A DNA stretch of 23,069 nucleotides from JAADHU01 sp964446495. GTDB taxonomy: Bacteria; Pseudomonadota; Gammaproteobacteria; Steroidobacterales; Woeseiaceae. The stretch's first letter is position 1. Each line of letters opens with the position of its first letter. Below the pieces are notes generated by a model, which saw nothing but the letters and a program-made list of their open reading frames with translations, was not told the origin of the DNA and made no database searches. The DNA is taken from contig CAYUOY010000055.1 of NCBI GenBank assembly GCA_964446495.1, positions 1 through 23,069 on the forward strand, in the 5' to 3' direction. The translations under genes were made by a program, and so were the position numbers. Below are positions 1 through 8,151 of this stretch, piece by piece.

Positions 1-113
1 CAGGCCGATATTTGCAGCGCACATCGGGCCGCGTGACAGGCGAATATCTGCCGGGGCCCTTGGTTGATCCCTGAACGTCGATATTCACGCGGGACCCACC
101 AGGCCTGCACTAC
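1..113. other. Window edge, no gene called
   Basis: This is the DNA just downstream of sspB. On the minus strand a GTG at 88 opens a frame that stays open to the window edge (about 29 codons, beginning VNIDVQGSTKGPG). On the plus strand one frame is open from the edge to a TGA at 73-75. I recognise neither, and both are too short to call a gene. No clear terminator with a T-tract is visible after sspB. Confidence 0.3.
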
Positions 114-524
114 CTACTTCACCAATTTCAAATGCGAGCGACCATTGTGGTTCGACTCGATTTCCTCTTCCGGATCGGGCGGGTCAGGCGGTTCCGGCTG
201 GTCGACGCCCTGAGAAAAAATCATGCCCTGCCCGGTTTCCTTGGCATAAATACCGAGAACCGCTGCAATCGGTACCCATACGTCGAACGGTACACCGCTA
301 AAACGCGCGCGAAAACTGACGGCGCTGTTCGTCAGCTTGAGATTGTGCGCGGCTGAATCACTGATATTGAGGATGATCTTGCCATCCTTAACATGTTCAG
401 TAGGAACGGTGACACCATCGAGGCCAACATCGATGACGATATGCGGTGTATGGCCGTTATCACTCATCCATTCGTGCATGGCACGAATCAAATAAGGTCG
501 TTTTGAACGGCTCGAATTGCTCAA
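114..524 (-). CDS. sspB: SspB, ClpXP adaptor (stringent starvation protein B)
   Basis: SspB tethers SsrA-tagged and certain other substrates to ClpX and speeds their degradation by ClpXP in the cytoplasm. The 136-residue product has the compact substrate-binding domain at about residues 8-97 (RPYLIRAMHEWM near the start, then VSFRARFSGVPFDVWVPIAAVLGIYA), a short acidic, proline-rich linker (EPPDPPDPEEEIE), and a basic ClpX-binding tail ending HLKLVK, which matches the LRVVK tail of the E. coli protein. The linker is shorter than in E. coli. The start is a TTG at 524, with an AAGG upstream. The next in-frame ATG would cut into the conserved RPYL(I/L)RA segment, so TTG is preferred. It lies 53 bases after sspA, the usual partner, and is probably co-transcribed with it. 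The identification is firm; the exact start is slightly less so. Confidence 0.93.
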   Translation of the reverse strand: MSNSSRSKRPYLIRAMHEWMSDNGHTPHIVIDVGLDGVTVPTEHVKDGKIILNISDSAAHNLKLTNSAVSFRARFSGVPFDVWVPIAAVLGIYAKETGQGMIFSQGVDQPEPPDPPDPEEEIESNHNGRSHLKLVK

Positions 525-577
525 CGGTCGCGCCTTCTAGCCCGAATTATCCACACCAGCAAGAAAGATTGCGGGAC

Positions 578-1207
578 TCAGAGACGCATTTCCTGTTCCA
601 GCTCGGTGAGGCTCTCTTGAAATGAGGGACGATCGAACACCCGCTTCATGTAGTTTTCGATCGGCTCCGCCTGGGATCCCAGCTCAATTCCATAAATTGG
701 CAGTCGCCAAAGAATGGGAGCAATGCTGCAATCAACCAGCGAAAAATCGTCGCTAAGGAAATAACGCATGGCGGCAAACAATTCGACACTGGCCAGAATG
801 CTCTCACGCAACATTTTCTTTGATTTAGCGGGCAGCTTGCGATCTCCATCAGCATCGAATTGCTCCGCTAACTGGTACCAGTCGGTTTCAATTCGAAACA
901 GCGCCAGACGGAATTTGGCACGCGTCACCGGATCGACCGGCATTAGTGGCGGATGAGGAAAACGTTCGTCCAGATATTCAATAATGACGCGAGAATCATA
1001 CAAAACCAGATCCCGGTCAACGAGAGTCGGCACGGTGTGATAGGGATTCAGATCCATCAAATCTTCGGGCAAATCAGGCCCGTCCACGCTGGCCACTTCA
1101 ATACTGATGTTCTTTTCCGCTGACACCAGCCGTGTGCGGTGGCTGTGTATACAGGTTGGCTTTGAGAACAAAGTCATAACGGATCTTCGGTTGGCAATTA
1201 CTGCCAT
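578..1207 (-). CDS. sspA: SspA, RNA polymerase-associated GST-fold protein
   Basis: SspA binds RNA polymerase holoenzyme and modulates transcription in stationary phase and stress. It has a glutathione-S-transferase fold but lacks transferase activity in characterised members. The 209-residue product begins MAVIANRRSVMTLFS, closely matching the E. coli start. It has the thioredoxin-like N domain (DLNPYHTVPTLVDRDLVL) and the family signature YLDERFPHPPLMP, which carries the surface-exposed residues linked to polymerase contact, then the helical C domain. The ATG at 1207 has AAGGGG eight bases upstream; an in-frame ATG seven codons earlier (1228) lacks this support. It follows cytochrome c1 by 69 bases and precedes sspB by 53. 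This bc1-sspA-sspB order is common in beta- and gammaproteobacteria. Confidence is high. Confidence 0.96.
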   Translation of the reverse strand: MAVIANRRSVMTLFSKPTCIHSHRTRLVSAEKNISIEVASVDGPDLPEDLMDLNPYHTVPTLVDRDLVLYDSRVIIEYLDERFPHPPLMPVDPVTRAKFRLALFRIETDWYQLAEQFDADGDRKLPAKSKKMLRESILASVELFAAMRYFLSDDFSLVDCSIAPILWRLPIYGIELGSQAEPIENYMKRVFDRPSFQESLTELEQEMRL

Positions 1208-1276
1208 AGCAGTGTCCCCTTGGAACAAATGGTTAAGTCGTACAACGTGAAATCTGGATTAGCGGATAGCGATGAC

Positions 1277-2032
1277 CTACTTGGGCACATCCTTCCAGAT
1301 TTCCTTATAGAGCTTCCACGAGACGAACAGGAAGAAGGTAAGGAACATCAATACCCAAACGCCGAGTACGCGGCGCTTACTCCGAATGGGTTCACTAATG
1401 TATTCCAGAAAATTGACCGTATCGCGAACAAAGTCGTCAAACTCTTCCGCCGACATTGTTCCCGTCGTTACGCTCTCAAAACCCGCAAAATCGTGCGCTA
1501 CGACGCCAGACTCATCGGGCTCGCTTTCGACATATACAGCTTTTTGGTATCCCTGCAATTCCCACAGTACGTTTGGCATGCTGGTGCCCGAAAGATGCAG
1601 GTTGTCAACGCCCGTTGGGCTCTGCGGATCAAGATAGAAGCCACGCAGAAAATTGAAAATGTAGTCCGTACCCCTGGCGCGCGCCATCAGCGACATATCC
1701 GGCGGCGGTTGACCGAACCAGCGTTTCGCGTCAGCCGTCGGCATAGATGCCTGAATGGTCTCGAAAGATCGTTGCGCATTGAACATCAGGTTATCAACGA
1801 CCTGGTCTTCACTGAGATCCAGGTCTCTCGCAATGCTGTTGTAACGAACGTATTTGGCTGAATGGCAACCGGCACAATAACTCATGAAATTGCGGGCGCC
1901 ACGTTGCAGCGACGCCGTGTTATCCGGATCGTTGCCCGCCTTGTCAAGCTCAAGCTCAGCGCCCGAACCATAGGCACTTGCGCCAGCCAGCAATATGACC
2001 GCACACGTAATCAATCTCATCGGCTTATCCAT
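1277..2032 (-). CDS. petC: Cytochrome c1 of the bc1 complex
   Basis: This is the membrane-anchored c-type haem subunit of ubiquinol-cytochrome c oxidoreductase. It accepts electrons from the Rieske centre and passes them to soluble cytochrome c in the periplasm. In the 251-residue reading the N-terminal signal segment is at about 5-22. The haem-binding CAGCH is at 53-57, with H57 the fifth ligand. The distal methionine is M152 in GTSMPNVLW. A single C-terminal anchor helix (about 222-239) is followed by a basic cytoplasmic tail. The ATG at 2032 overlaps the end of cytochrome b by eight bases, with AGGGTGG upstream. A second in-frame ATG at 2020 is possible and would leave the signal peptide intact. 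A longer frame reaching 2143 overlaps cytochrome b and is not believed. Third gene of a Rieske-b-c1 unit. Confidence 0.95.
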   Translation of the reverse strand: MDKPMRLITCAVILLAGASAYGSGAELELDKAGNDPDNTASLQRGARNFMSYCAGCHSAKYVRYNSIARDLDLSEDQVVDNLMFNAQRSFETIQASMPTADAKRWFGQPPPDMSLMARARGTDYIFNFLRGFYLDPQSPTGVDNLHLSGTSMPNVLWELQGYQKAVYVESEPDESGVVAHDFAGFESVTTGTMSAEEFDDFVRDTVNFLEYISEPIRSKRRVLGVWVLMFLTFFLFVSWKLYKEIWKDVPK

Positions 2033-3275
2033 GGTAGACCACCCTGTCAGGTACCGGCTTGGTCTTGTCGATTGTCGTGTAGTACGGCATGAGGAGGAAA
2101 AAGCCGAAATACACGACGGAGAATATTCGCGCCCACAATACATAGATATCTTCCGCTGGCTGCATCCCTAACCATCCCAGGCTGACGAAGCTGATCACGA
2201 ACAGGGACAGGGCCAGTTTATAGATCCAGCCGCGGTAACGAATCGATGCCACCCGGGAACGATCCAGCCAGGGCAAAAAGACCGGCATTAAAACGGCGGC
2301 CGCAAACAAAATAGTGCCCCAAAGCTTGTTTGGTACCGCACGCAATATGGCGTAGAACGGCGTGAAGTACCACACCGGGGCAATATGTTCCGGGGTTACC
2401 GTAACGTTTGCCGGCTCAAAATTGGCATGCTCGAGGAAGTAACCGCCCATATCGGGGGCAAAAAACATGACAGCCGAAAAAATCATCAGAAAAATAACGA
2501 TCGCCACGAGATCTTTGGCGGTGTGGTACGGATGAAAAGCCACACCATCCAGCGGCACGCCATCCGGGCCTTTTTTCTTCTTGATTTCAATGCCATCCGG
2601 ATTGCTCGAACCCACTTCATGCAATGCCACAATGTGCACGAAAACGAGTGCAATCAATGCCAGCGGTATGACGATCACATGGAGTGCAAAGAAACGATTC
2701 AGCGTGATATCCGAAATCGAATAATCGCCACGGATGATCTCGACCAGGGCGTCGCCAACAAACGGTATCGCTCCAAATAGCGAGATGATGACCTGCGCGC
2801 CCCAATAGGACATCTGTCCCCATGGCAGCAGGTAGCCGGCAAAGGCTTCCGCCATCAACGCGAAGAAGATCATCATGCCGATGATCCAGATCAGTTCACG
2901 CGGCTTTCTATACGACCCATACAGCATGGCGCGAAACATGTGCAAGAAGACCACGATGAAAAAGAAGGACGCGCCGGTTGAATGCATGTAACGAATCAGC
3001 CAGCCCCATTCGACGTCCCGCATGATGTACTCAACCGAGGCGAAAGCCTCGGCGGCGTCGGGCTTGTAGTTCATCGTCAGGAATATCCCCGACACGATTT
3101 GCAGGACCAGCACGAACATCGACAGGACCCCGAATACGTACCAGAAATTGAAATTCTTCGAAGCATAGTATTCAGTGACGTGGTAGCGCATCGTTTCCGT
3201 GAAAGGGAAACGATCATCAATCCACTTCATGAAGCCACCCTGCGGTGTGCCGATTTCTGATTCGATGCGGGCCAT
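2025..3275 (-). CDS. petB: Cytochrome b of the bc1 complex
   Basis: This is the core membrane subunit of complex III, holding haems bL and bH and the two quinone sites of the Q cycle. The 416-residue product has eight expected membrane helices. Haem ligands are visible as H98 and H112 in helix B and H199 and H214 in helix D. The 14/15 spacing (15 in helix D) is, from memory, that of the beta/gamma group rather than the mitochondrial type. The quinol-oxidation-site motif reads PVWY at 300-303 instead of PEWY; PVWY is a known variant in beta- and gammaproteobacteria, so it is not an anomaly. The ATG shares one base with the stop of the Rieske gene (TAATG), indicating translational coupling. The stop overlaps the start of cytochrome c1. 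The protein is full length and not split into b6 and subunit IV. Confidence 0.97.
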   Translation of the reverse strand: MARIESEIGTPQGGFMKWIDDRFPFTETMRYHVTEYYASKNFNFWYVFGVLSMFVLVLQIVSGIFLTMNYKPDAAEAFASVEYIMRDVEWGWLIRYMHSTGASFFFIVVFLHMFRAMLYGSYRKPRELIWIIGMMIFFALMAEAFAGYLLPWGQMSYWGAQVIISLFGAIPFVGDALVEIIRGDYSISDITLNRFFALHVIVIPLALIALVFVHIVALHEVGSSNPDGIEIKKKKGPDGVPLDGVAFHPYHTAKDLVAIVIFLMIFSAVMFFAPDMGGYFLEHANFEPANVTVTPEHIAPVWYFTPFYAILRAVPNKLWGTILFAAAVLMPVFLPWLDRSRVASIRYRGWIYKLALSLFVISFVSLGWLGMQPAEDIYVLWARIFSVVYFGFFLLMPYYTTIDKTKPVPDRVVYHG

Positions 3276-3862
3276 TACGCTGCTCCCGTACTATCGACGC
3301 CAAGGAGGATGACGTCATTTTGAAGGAATCGATACGGCGGCACGCGCAGATTGGTGGGCGCCGGTACCCCTTTGTAGACACGACCGGCAAGATCGAATCG
3401 TGAGCCGTGGCAAGGACAATAGAAGCCCCCAAACCAGTTGTCAGCCGGACCGACATCAAATTCGGACAGTGGTATGCAGCCCAGATGCGTACACGCCGCT
3501 TCAATGACCAGGAACTCAGGCCTGATCGAACGATACCCATTAACCGCGTAATCCGGCTGTTGCTCGACCACGGCAGAGTCAGGATCGCGCAGGAAATCGA
3601 CCGATTTCGGCAGTCGACTCAGCATATCGTCGGTGCGTTTGAGCACAAACACCAGTTTTCCGCGCCAGATGACTCGAATCATCTCACCCGGCTCCATTGA
3701 AGCAATTGGGACTTCAACCGGCGCACCGCGCGCCTGTGCTCTGGCACTTGGCTTCAGCGAAGAAAGAAAAGGAATGGCAGCCATTGCAATACCGGCACCA
3801 CCCGTCACGGCAGTCGCTACTGCCAGGAAATGACGTCTATTGCGATCAACGTCTTCGGTCAT
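3275..3862 (-). CDS. petA: Rieske iron-sulfur subunit of the bc1 complex
   Basis: This 2Fe-2S subunit takes one electron from quinol at the Qo site and swings to cytochrome c1. The 195-residue product starts MTEDVDRNRRHFLA; the twin arginine before a hydrophobic stretch (about 15-36) is a Tat-type signal that stays as the membrane anchor, as is known for this family. Cluster ligands are in CTHLGC (C124, H126, C129) and CPCHGS (C149, C151, H152); C129 and C151 form the usual disulfide. The ATG at 3862 is preceded by GGAG at a good distance; the open frame continues to 3940 but the extension does not resemble the family. It is first in the operon, so its promoter should lie within 3863-4100. 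Identification is firm. Confidence 0.97.
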   Translation of the reverse strand: MTEDVDRNRRHFLAVATAVTGGAGIAMAAIPFLSSLKPSARAQARGAPVEVPIASMEPGEMIRVIWRGKLVFVLKRTDDMLSRLPKSVDFLRDPDSAVVEQQPDYAVNGYRSIRPEFLVIEAACTHLGCIPLSEFDVGPADNWFGGFYCPCHGSRFDLAGRVYKGVPAPTNLRVPPYRFLQNDVILLGVDSTGAA

Positions 3863-4163
3863 CAGGTCACTCCATTTTTCGCCTGTCTTCCAGAATTCAG
3901 CCACAAAACACCCAGCCGCCAACGCATAGATCGATATCAATGAAATACGACCTTGCCCAAGCTTCCGATTGTCTGTCTGTGGCTGGCCTCTCTATTTTTG
4001 GCGTTTAGTCACTTACTTGCGCTTTTTGCGAATATTGTTCGATTTGCAGCTACACCAATTTCCCGTCAGGATGAACAAAATGGGAATTGGGTACGAAGCC
4101 AGCGGGGCATTATACACGGGGCTTCGGCGTATTGGCTAGCCATAGCTCGATGAGAAACGCAAA
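3863..4163. promoter_or_regulatory. Divergent promoter region between petA and the DegS-type gene
   Basis: This is a 301-base gap between two genes transcribed away from each other, so it should carry promoters for both. Its middle (about 3990-4090) is visibly richer in A and T than the flanks. On the plus strand TTGGGT (4087-4092) and TATACA (4111-4116) are separated by 18 bases and could serve the protease gene. An inverted repeat, CGAAGCC (4094-4100) and GGCTTCG (4120-4126), brackets that -10 element. On the minus strand I see no strong pair for petA. Two small plus-strand frames (3940-4008 and 3953-4153) lack ribosome-binding sites and are not called. Confidence 0.45.
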
Positions 4164-5237
4164 GTGTTGAGAATCAGGCCGACAATTATTTTTTTGGTGC
4201 AATCAATCGTGGTAGGACTGGCGGTCGCTTTCGTGGTCGTCCTGTTCCGACCGGAGCTTTTGCCTGAGTTGGAGACGGCTCCCAATGGTGGCCAGCCAGC
4301 CAGTTACGCCGATGCGGTCGACAGGAGTGCACCGGCAATCGCCAGCATTTACACCCAGCGTCTGGTCCAGGACACGACTTTACCAGCAGGCTCCGAACAG
4401 TATCGTCTCAATACCAGCCTGGGCTCTGCGGTCGTGATCGATTCGGAAGGGTATCTGGTCACCAATTATCACGTTATCGCCGGAGCGGCGGAAATTCGCG
4501 CCCAGATGGCGGATGGTCGAATCGCAAACCCGGAAGTCGTTGGATTTGATGCGGAGACTGACCTGGCATTGCTCAAGGTCGATCTGGGAATCTTGCCGGC
4601 AATACCCCTGGGTCGTTCCGATCAGCTACGCATCGGCGATGTAGTGCTCGCCATCGGCAATCCCTACGGATTGACCAAGACGGTTACCCAGGGAATCGTC
4701 AGCGCGACCGGACGTGGCTTGTTGCAGTTGATGACTTTTGAGAATTTCATTCAGACTGACGCCGCCATTAACGAGGGCAATTCCGGTGGCGCGCTAGTCA
4801 ATAGCCTCGGTCAACTGGTTGGAATCAATACCGCCGTGCTGGCGCAGGATGCCGGAACCGAGGGCATCAGTTTCGCTATCCCGATCGACCTGGTACGCGG
4901 CGTAGTAGACGCTATCAAGAAGAATGGCCGCGTCATTCGCGGTTGGGTCGGTCTGGAAACCAATGACATGGCGCCAGCCGATAGCGAACGGCTGGGGCTG
5001 GACCCTAACATTGGTATTTACCTGACTCGGGTCATTGATGGCGGGCCAGCCGCTGCCGAAGGCCTGCAGGCCGGCGATGTTATCCTGTCGATTAACGGCG
5101 AAGCACTTCGCTCCCGCCAGCAGGCCTTGTTGATCGTCGCAGGCCATGAACCCGGAGATCAGATCGAAATCAACGGGTGGCGCAGCAATCAGCGGTTTCG
5201 CGCCACTTTGACGGTGACTGAGCGGCCTCCGGAGTAA
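4164..5237 (+). CDS. degS: DegS/AlgW-like membrane-anchored periplasmic serine protease
   Basis: This is an HtrA-family protease that, in characterised members, senses misfolded outer-membrane proteins through its PDZ domain and makes the first cut in the anti-sigma factor RseA/MucA, releasing sigma-E. The 357-residue length is close to E. coli DegS. There is one N-terminal membrane helix (about 8-28). The trypsin-like domain carries the triad H103 (TNYHVIAG), D133 (ETDLALLKV) and S207 (NEGNSGGALVN). A single PDZ domain follows at about 262-350 (GIYLTRVIDGGPAAAEGLQAG). The single PDZ plus anchor separates it from DegP/DegQ, which have two PDZ domains. The start is GTG at 4164, with a weak GAGA upstream; TTG at 4167 is an alternative. 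It is divergent from petA and convergent with ibaG. The symbol algW would be used in Pseudomonas-like annotation. Confidence 0.92.
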   Translation: MLRIRPTIIFLVQSIVVGLAVAFVVVLFRPELLPELETAPNGGQPASYADAVDRSAPAIASIYTQRLVQDTTLPAGSEQYRLNTSLGSAVVIDSEGYLVTNYHVIAGAAEIRAQMADGRIANPEVVGFDAETDLALLKVDLGILPAIPLGRSDQLRIGDVVLAIGNPYGLTKTVTQGIVSATGRGLLQLMTFENFIQTDAAINEGNSGGALVNSLGQLVGINTAVLAQDAGTEGISFAIPIDLVRGVVDAIKKNGRVIRGWVGLETNDMAPADSERLGLDPNIGIYLTRVIDGGPAAAEGLQAGDVILSINGEALRSRQQALLIVAGHEPGDQIEINGWRSNQRFRATLTVTERPPE

Positions 5238-5271
5238 AAAGCCACAACGACGGCCACCAGTAGCACGCTGC

Positions 5272-5520
5272 CTATTCGGCAGCTGCCTGATCCCGCCATT
5301 CGTCCGGCGTATGAGCGCGAATGGACATTGCATGAATCTCATTTCCCATCAAGCTGCCAAGGCATTGATAGATCATTTGATGCCGGGCGATCGGCCGTTT
5401 GCCAACAAACGCCGCAGACACGACGAGAGCCTCGAAATGCGTATTATCATTTGACGTAACGCGAACCTCGCCGTTCGGCAGGCCGTTTTCGATCAAGCGC
5501 GTAATCTCTTCGGGATTCAT
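5272..5520 (-). CDS. ibaG: IbaG, BolA-family protein (YrbA)
   Basis: This is a small BolA-like protein of 82 residues. Family members bind 2Fe-2S clusters together with monothiol glutaredoxins; IbaG is linked to acid stress and iron-sulfur or envelope homeostasis in E. coli and Vibrio. The BolA core is visible: THFEALVVSAAF (H28), then RHQMIYQCLG (H47), then the conserved C-terminal segment IHAMSIRAHTPDEW with the family's invariant histidine, H63. The YTPxEW-like ending (here HTPDEW) distinguishes the IbaG branch from BolA. In many gammaproteobacteria ibaG sits directly before murA and after the mla genes. Here it is alone, on the opposite strand to yrbG-kdsD, and neither murA nor mla genes are in the window. 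It is convergent with the protease gene (34-base gap). Confidence 0.9.
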   Translation of the reverse strand: MNPEEITRLIENGLPNGEVRVTSNDNTHFEALVVSAAFVGKRPIARHQMIYQCLGSLMGNEIHAMSIRAHTPDEWRDQAAAE

Positions 5521-5653
5521 CAGTCATTCTCAGCAATGTCGGCACGGGAGTGTAGCAAATTCACTCAGTGCCCAACCGAATGCGCCGATTGTGTATTATT
5601 AGCGATCCGCCCGGGTTCTGGACGCAACCTGGCCACTCTAAACATTGAATTTT

Positions 5654-6619
5654 ATGCTTGGCGATATCTTACTCATCATTTCCGGCTTGGCGCTACTGGT
5701 CTGGGGCGCTGACCGTTTCGTTCACGGAGCAGCGGCGACGGCCAGTAATTTGGGCGTTCCGCCGCTGCTTATTGGTCTCACGATTGTGGCATTTGCTACC
5801 TCAGCACCGGAAATTATGGTGTCCGTGAATGCGGCCTTGCGCGGCGAGTCCGACCTCGCCATCGGCAATGCCATCGGCTCAAACATTGCCAATATCGGGC
5901 TCGTCCTCGGTAGCATCGCCCTGATCAAACCCATTGGGCTAACCTCAGCGACGTTGCGACGCGAAATGCCGGCATTGCTGGCCGTGTCGCTGTTGACTGT
6001 TTCCCTGTTCCTGGACTCCTACTTAAGCCGTATTGACGGCCTGGTGCTGTTGACTGGCCTGGTTATCGTTATGATCTGGCTCACTCGCCTGGGTTCACGT
6101 TCAGCCGCCAACGATCCAATGCAGGCAGAATTCGAAGCTGAAATTCCCCAGCACGTGTCCAAGCGAGTCGCGGCGTTCTGGCTGGCGGCCGGACTGATCA
6201 TGTTGCTTGGCGGAGCCGAACTGCTGGTGGACGGAGCAATTGGGATTGCTCGGGAGCTGGGTGTCACAGACGTCGTGATCGGCGTAACTATCGTCGCCAT
6301 TGGAACCAGTGTACCGGAACTCACAGTGTCCCTCGTCAGCGCGCTCCGGGGCGAATACGGCCTGGCCATCGGCAACATTGTCGGCTCGAATATCTTTAAC
6401 CTGCTCGCGGTTATTGGCATAGCCGTCGCTATTGAGCCGGCGACGCTGGCGCCGAGTGTGCTATCGCTACATATTTTTGTCATGGTGGCATTTACATTGG
6501 TGCTGTTTGCGATGACCTATGATCAGGAAAGCAAGAACGCCGTTAACCGCCTGGAAGGCGCCGCCCTTTTCGCGGCCTATTCGGCCTATATCGGCTACGT
6601 TGCTATTCAAAGCGTATAG
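5654..6619 (+). CDS. yrbG: YrbG-type calcium/sodium (cation) antiporter
   Basis: This inner-membrane exchanger belongs to the Ca2+/cation antiporter superfamily. The 321-residue product is two homologous halves in inverted topology, each with about five membrane helices and one alpha-repeat. The first repeat is SAPEIMVSVNAALRGESDLA followed by IGNAIGSNIANIGLVLG. The second is SVPELTVSLVSALRGEYGLA followed by IGNIVGSNIFNLLAVIG. The conserved acidic residue in each (APE, VPE) coordinates the cation in family structures. A third paired motif, WGADRFVHGA and GGAELLVDGA, precedes the repeats. ATG 5654 is chosen; a TTG three codons earlier (5645) is also in frame, and neither has a clear ribosome-binding site. 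It heads the run to kdsD, as in E. coli, but physiological substrate and direction of transport are not established for this protein. Confidence 0.93.
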   Translation: MLGDILLIISGLALLVWGADRFVHGAAATASNLGVPPLLIGLTIVAFATSAPEIMVSVNAALRGESDLAIGNAIGSNIANIGLVLGSIALIKPIGLTSATLRREMPALLAVSLLTVSLFLDSYLSRIDGLVLLTGLVIVMIWLTRLGSRSAANDPMQAEFEAEIPQHVSKRVAAFWLAAGLIMLLGGAELLVDGAIGIARELGVTDVVIGVTIVAIGTSVPELTVSLVSALRGEYGLAIGNIVGSNIFNLLAVIGIAVAIEPATLAPSVLSLHIFVMVAFTLVLFAMTYDQESKNAVNRLEGAALFAAYSAYIGYVAIQSV

Positions 6620-6652
6620 ACAGTCACTGATTTCGACTCCGGGGAAAATGCA

Positions 6653-7636
6653 GTGTCGAAGAATCTAACTAATGACGAATTGCTAGCGCTGGCCGCCCGG
6701 GTGCTGAATATTGAGTCCCGCGCGGTAAGCAGTCTGAGCGACCGACTGGACGCGTCCTTTGTTGCGGCTTGCAACTTATGTCTGAGTGTCAGCGGGCGAA
6801 TTGTGGTGACAGGGATGGGCAAGTCAGGTCATATCGGTGGCAAGATCGCAGCTACCCTGGCCAGTACCGGAACGCCCGCCTTTTTCGTCCATCCGGCCGA
6901 AGCCAGTCACGGTGACCTTGGAATGATCACCGCTCAGGATTTGTTGCTGGCTGTGTCGTACTCCGGTGAAACTCAGGAAGTTGCCACCATATTGCCGCTC
7001 ATAAAACGCATGGGAATACCCATGATATCGTTGACCGGAAAACCTCAATCAACCCTGGCCAAAGCGGCCGATGCGCACCTCGACGTCAGCGTTAGCGAGG
7101 AAGCCTGCCCGCTCAACCTCGCGCCGACGGCCAGCACCACAGCGACGCTTGCCATGGGTGACGCGTTGGCGGTTGCGTTGCTGGAGAGTCGTGGCTTTAC
7201 GGCCGAAGATTTTGCGCTGTCCCACCCGAGCGGCACGCTGGGTAAACGCCTGCTGCTACGGGTCTCCGACATCATGCACACCGGTACGGACATTCCGGCT
7301 GTCTCCGCGGATGCGACGCTGAGCCAGGGGCTGCTCGAGATGAGCGAAAAAGGGCTCGGCATGACAGCCATCACTGGATCGAAGCAGAATATACTTGGAA
7401 TTTTTACAGACGGTGATTTGCGTCGCGCACTCGATTCCGGAATCGATATTCACAAGACGACAATGAATACAGTCATGCAGACCAGCAGCAAAACGGCCTC
7501 CGCCGATATTCTTGCGGCCGAAGCGCTGCACCTGATGGAAGAACACAAGATAACAGCACTCCTGATTGCAGATGCCGACGGTATCCTTGTGGGAGCTCTT
7601 AATATTCACGACCTGTTTCGCGCGGGGGTCATGTGA
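6653..7636 (+). CDS. kdsD: D-arabinose 5-phosphate isomerase
   Basis: Catalyses ribulose 5-phosphate to arabinose 5-phosphate, the first step of KDO synthesis for lipopolysaccharide, in the cytoplasm. The 327-residue product has an N-terminal SIS sugar-phosphate isomerase domain (about 35-190) with VVTGMGKSGHIGGKIAATLA, HPAEASHGDLGMI and SYSGETQE. It ends in two CBS domains (about 205-327), where DIMHTGTDIPAV begins the first and IFTDGDLRRAL marks the boundary with the second. Size and architecture match E. coli KdsD. The GTG at 6653 has GGGGAA six bases upstream; a nearby ATG at 6648 leads to an immediate stop in another frame. Its end overlaps kdsC by four bases (GTGA). Linked to the exchanger gene 33 bases upstream. 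Confidence 0.97.
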   Translation: MSKNLTNDELLALAARVLNIESRAVSSLSDRLDASFVAACNLCLSVSGRIVVTGMGKSGHIGGKIAATLASTGTPAFFVHPAEASHGDLGMITAQDLLLAVSYSGETQEVATILPLIKRMGIPMISLTGKPQSTLAKAADAHLDVSVSEEACPLNLAPTASTTATLAMGDALAVALLESRGFTAEDFALSHPSGTLGKRLLLRVSDIMHTGTDIPAVSADATLSQGLLEMSEKGLGMTAITGSKQNILGIFTDGDLRRALDSGIDIHKTTMNTVMQTSSKTASADILAAEALHLMEEHKITALLIADADGILVGALNIHDLFRAGVM

Positions 7637-8151
7637 GCACGCGAGGACCGAAGGATGCGCTAGCTAACATTCGTTTGCTGGCATTCGATGTGGACGGTGT
7701 ATTCACCGACGGTCGCTTTTACCTGTCTGACGAGGGTGTCGAAAGCAAGGCTTTTCATACCCAGGATGGTTATGGCATACGCCGCGTCATTGAGGCCGGC
7801 ATCGAGGTCGCCGTTATCAGCGGACGACGCTCCGGTGCCGTGCAAAAGCGCATGGAAGAACTGGGTGTACAGCACGTTTTCCTGGGCTGTGGCGACAAAG
7901 TGGCAGTTTTCGACGAGCTGCTGGCGAGACTTGACCTCTCGTGTTCACAAAGCGCCTATACCGGCGATGACCTGCCGGATATCGCGCTATTGCAAAAATC
8001 CGGCGTTTCATTTGCCGTCGCGAATGCACACGACGACGTAAAAGCGATCTGTGATTACACCACTGCTAAACCGGGTGGTTACGGTGCCGTGAGGGAAATT
8101 TGTGATCTGCTGTTAATAGCCATGACCCGTGAGGCGGATCGGCGACAATGA
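7633..8151 (+). CDS. kdsC: 3-deoxy-D-manno-octulosonate 8-phosphate phosphatase
   Basis: Removes phosphate from KDO 8-phosphate to give free KDO for activation by KdsB. It is a short HAD-superfamily phosphatase with no cap domain; family members work as tetramers with Mg2+. The 172-residue product has the nucleophile motif AFDVDGVFTDG (D19, D21), a motif II serine in VISGRRSG, and the metal-binding acidic pair in YTGDDLPDIALL (D112, D113). The C-terminal segment, TTAKPGGYGAVREICDLLL, is the family's tail that reaches a neighbouring active site. The GTG start sits inside the last codons of kdsD with a run of Gs (7624-7628) as ribosome-binding site. The end overlaps lptC by four bases (ATGA). 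Function is firm. Confidence 0.96.
   Translation: MSTRGPKDALANIRLLAFDVDGVFTDGRFYLSDEGVESKAFHTQDGYGIRRVIEAGIEVAVISGRRSGAVQKRMEELGVQHVFLGCGDKVAVFDELLARLDLSCSQSAYTGDDLPDIALLQKSGVSFAVANAHDDVKAICDYTTAKPGGYGAVREICDLLLIAMTREADRRQ

Noticed and set aside
300..303. PVWY in place of PEWY in cytochrome b (protein residues 300-303) as an active-site anomaly
   Set aside because: PVWY is a recognised variant in beta- and gammaproteobacterial bc1 complexes, so it is lineage-typical. The numbers given are residue positions in the protein encoded at 2025-3275.
3940..4153. Small plus-strand frames upstream of the DegS-type gene (22 and 66 codons, the latter with a hydrophobic stretch)
   Set aside because: No ribosome-binding sites; the longer one needs a TTG start; both lie in the divergent promoter region and match nothing I know.
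6019..6483. 154-codon minus-strand open frame opposite yrbG
   Set aside because: Ser/Thr/Ala-rich sequence expected from the reverse of a membrane protein gene; the plus-strand gene has clear exchanger motifs.
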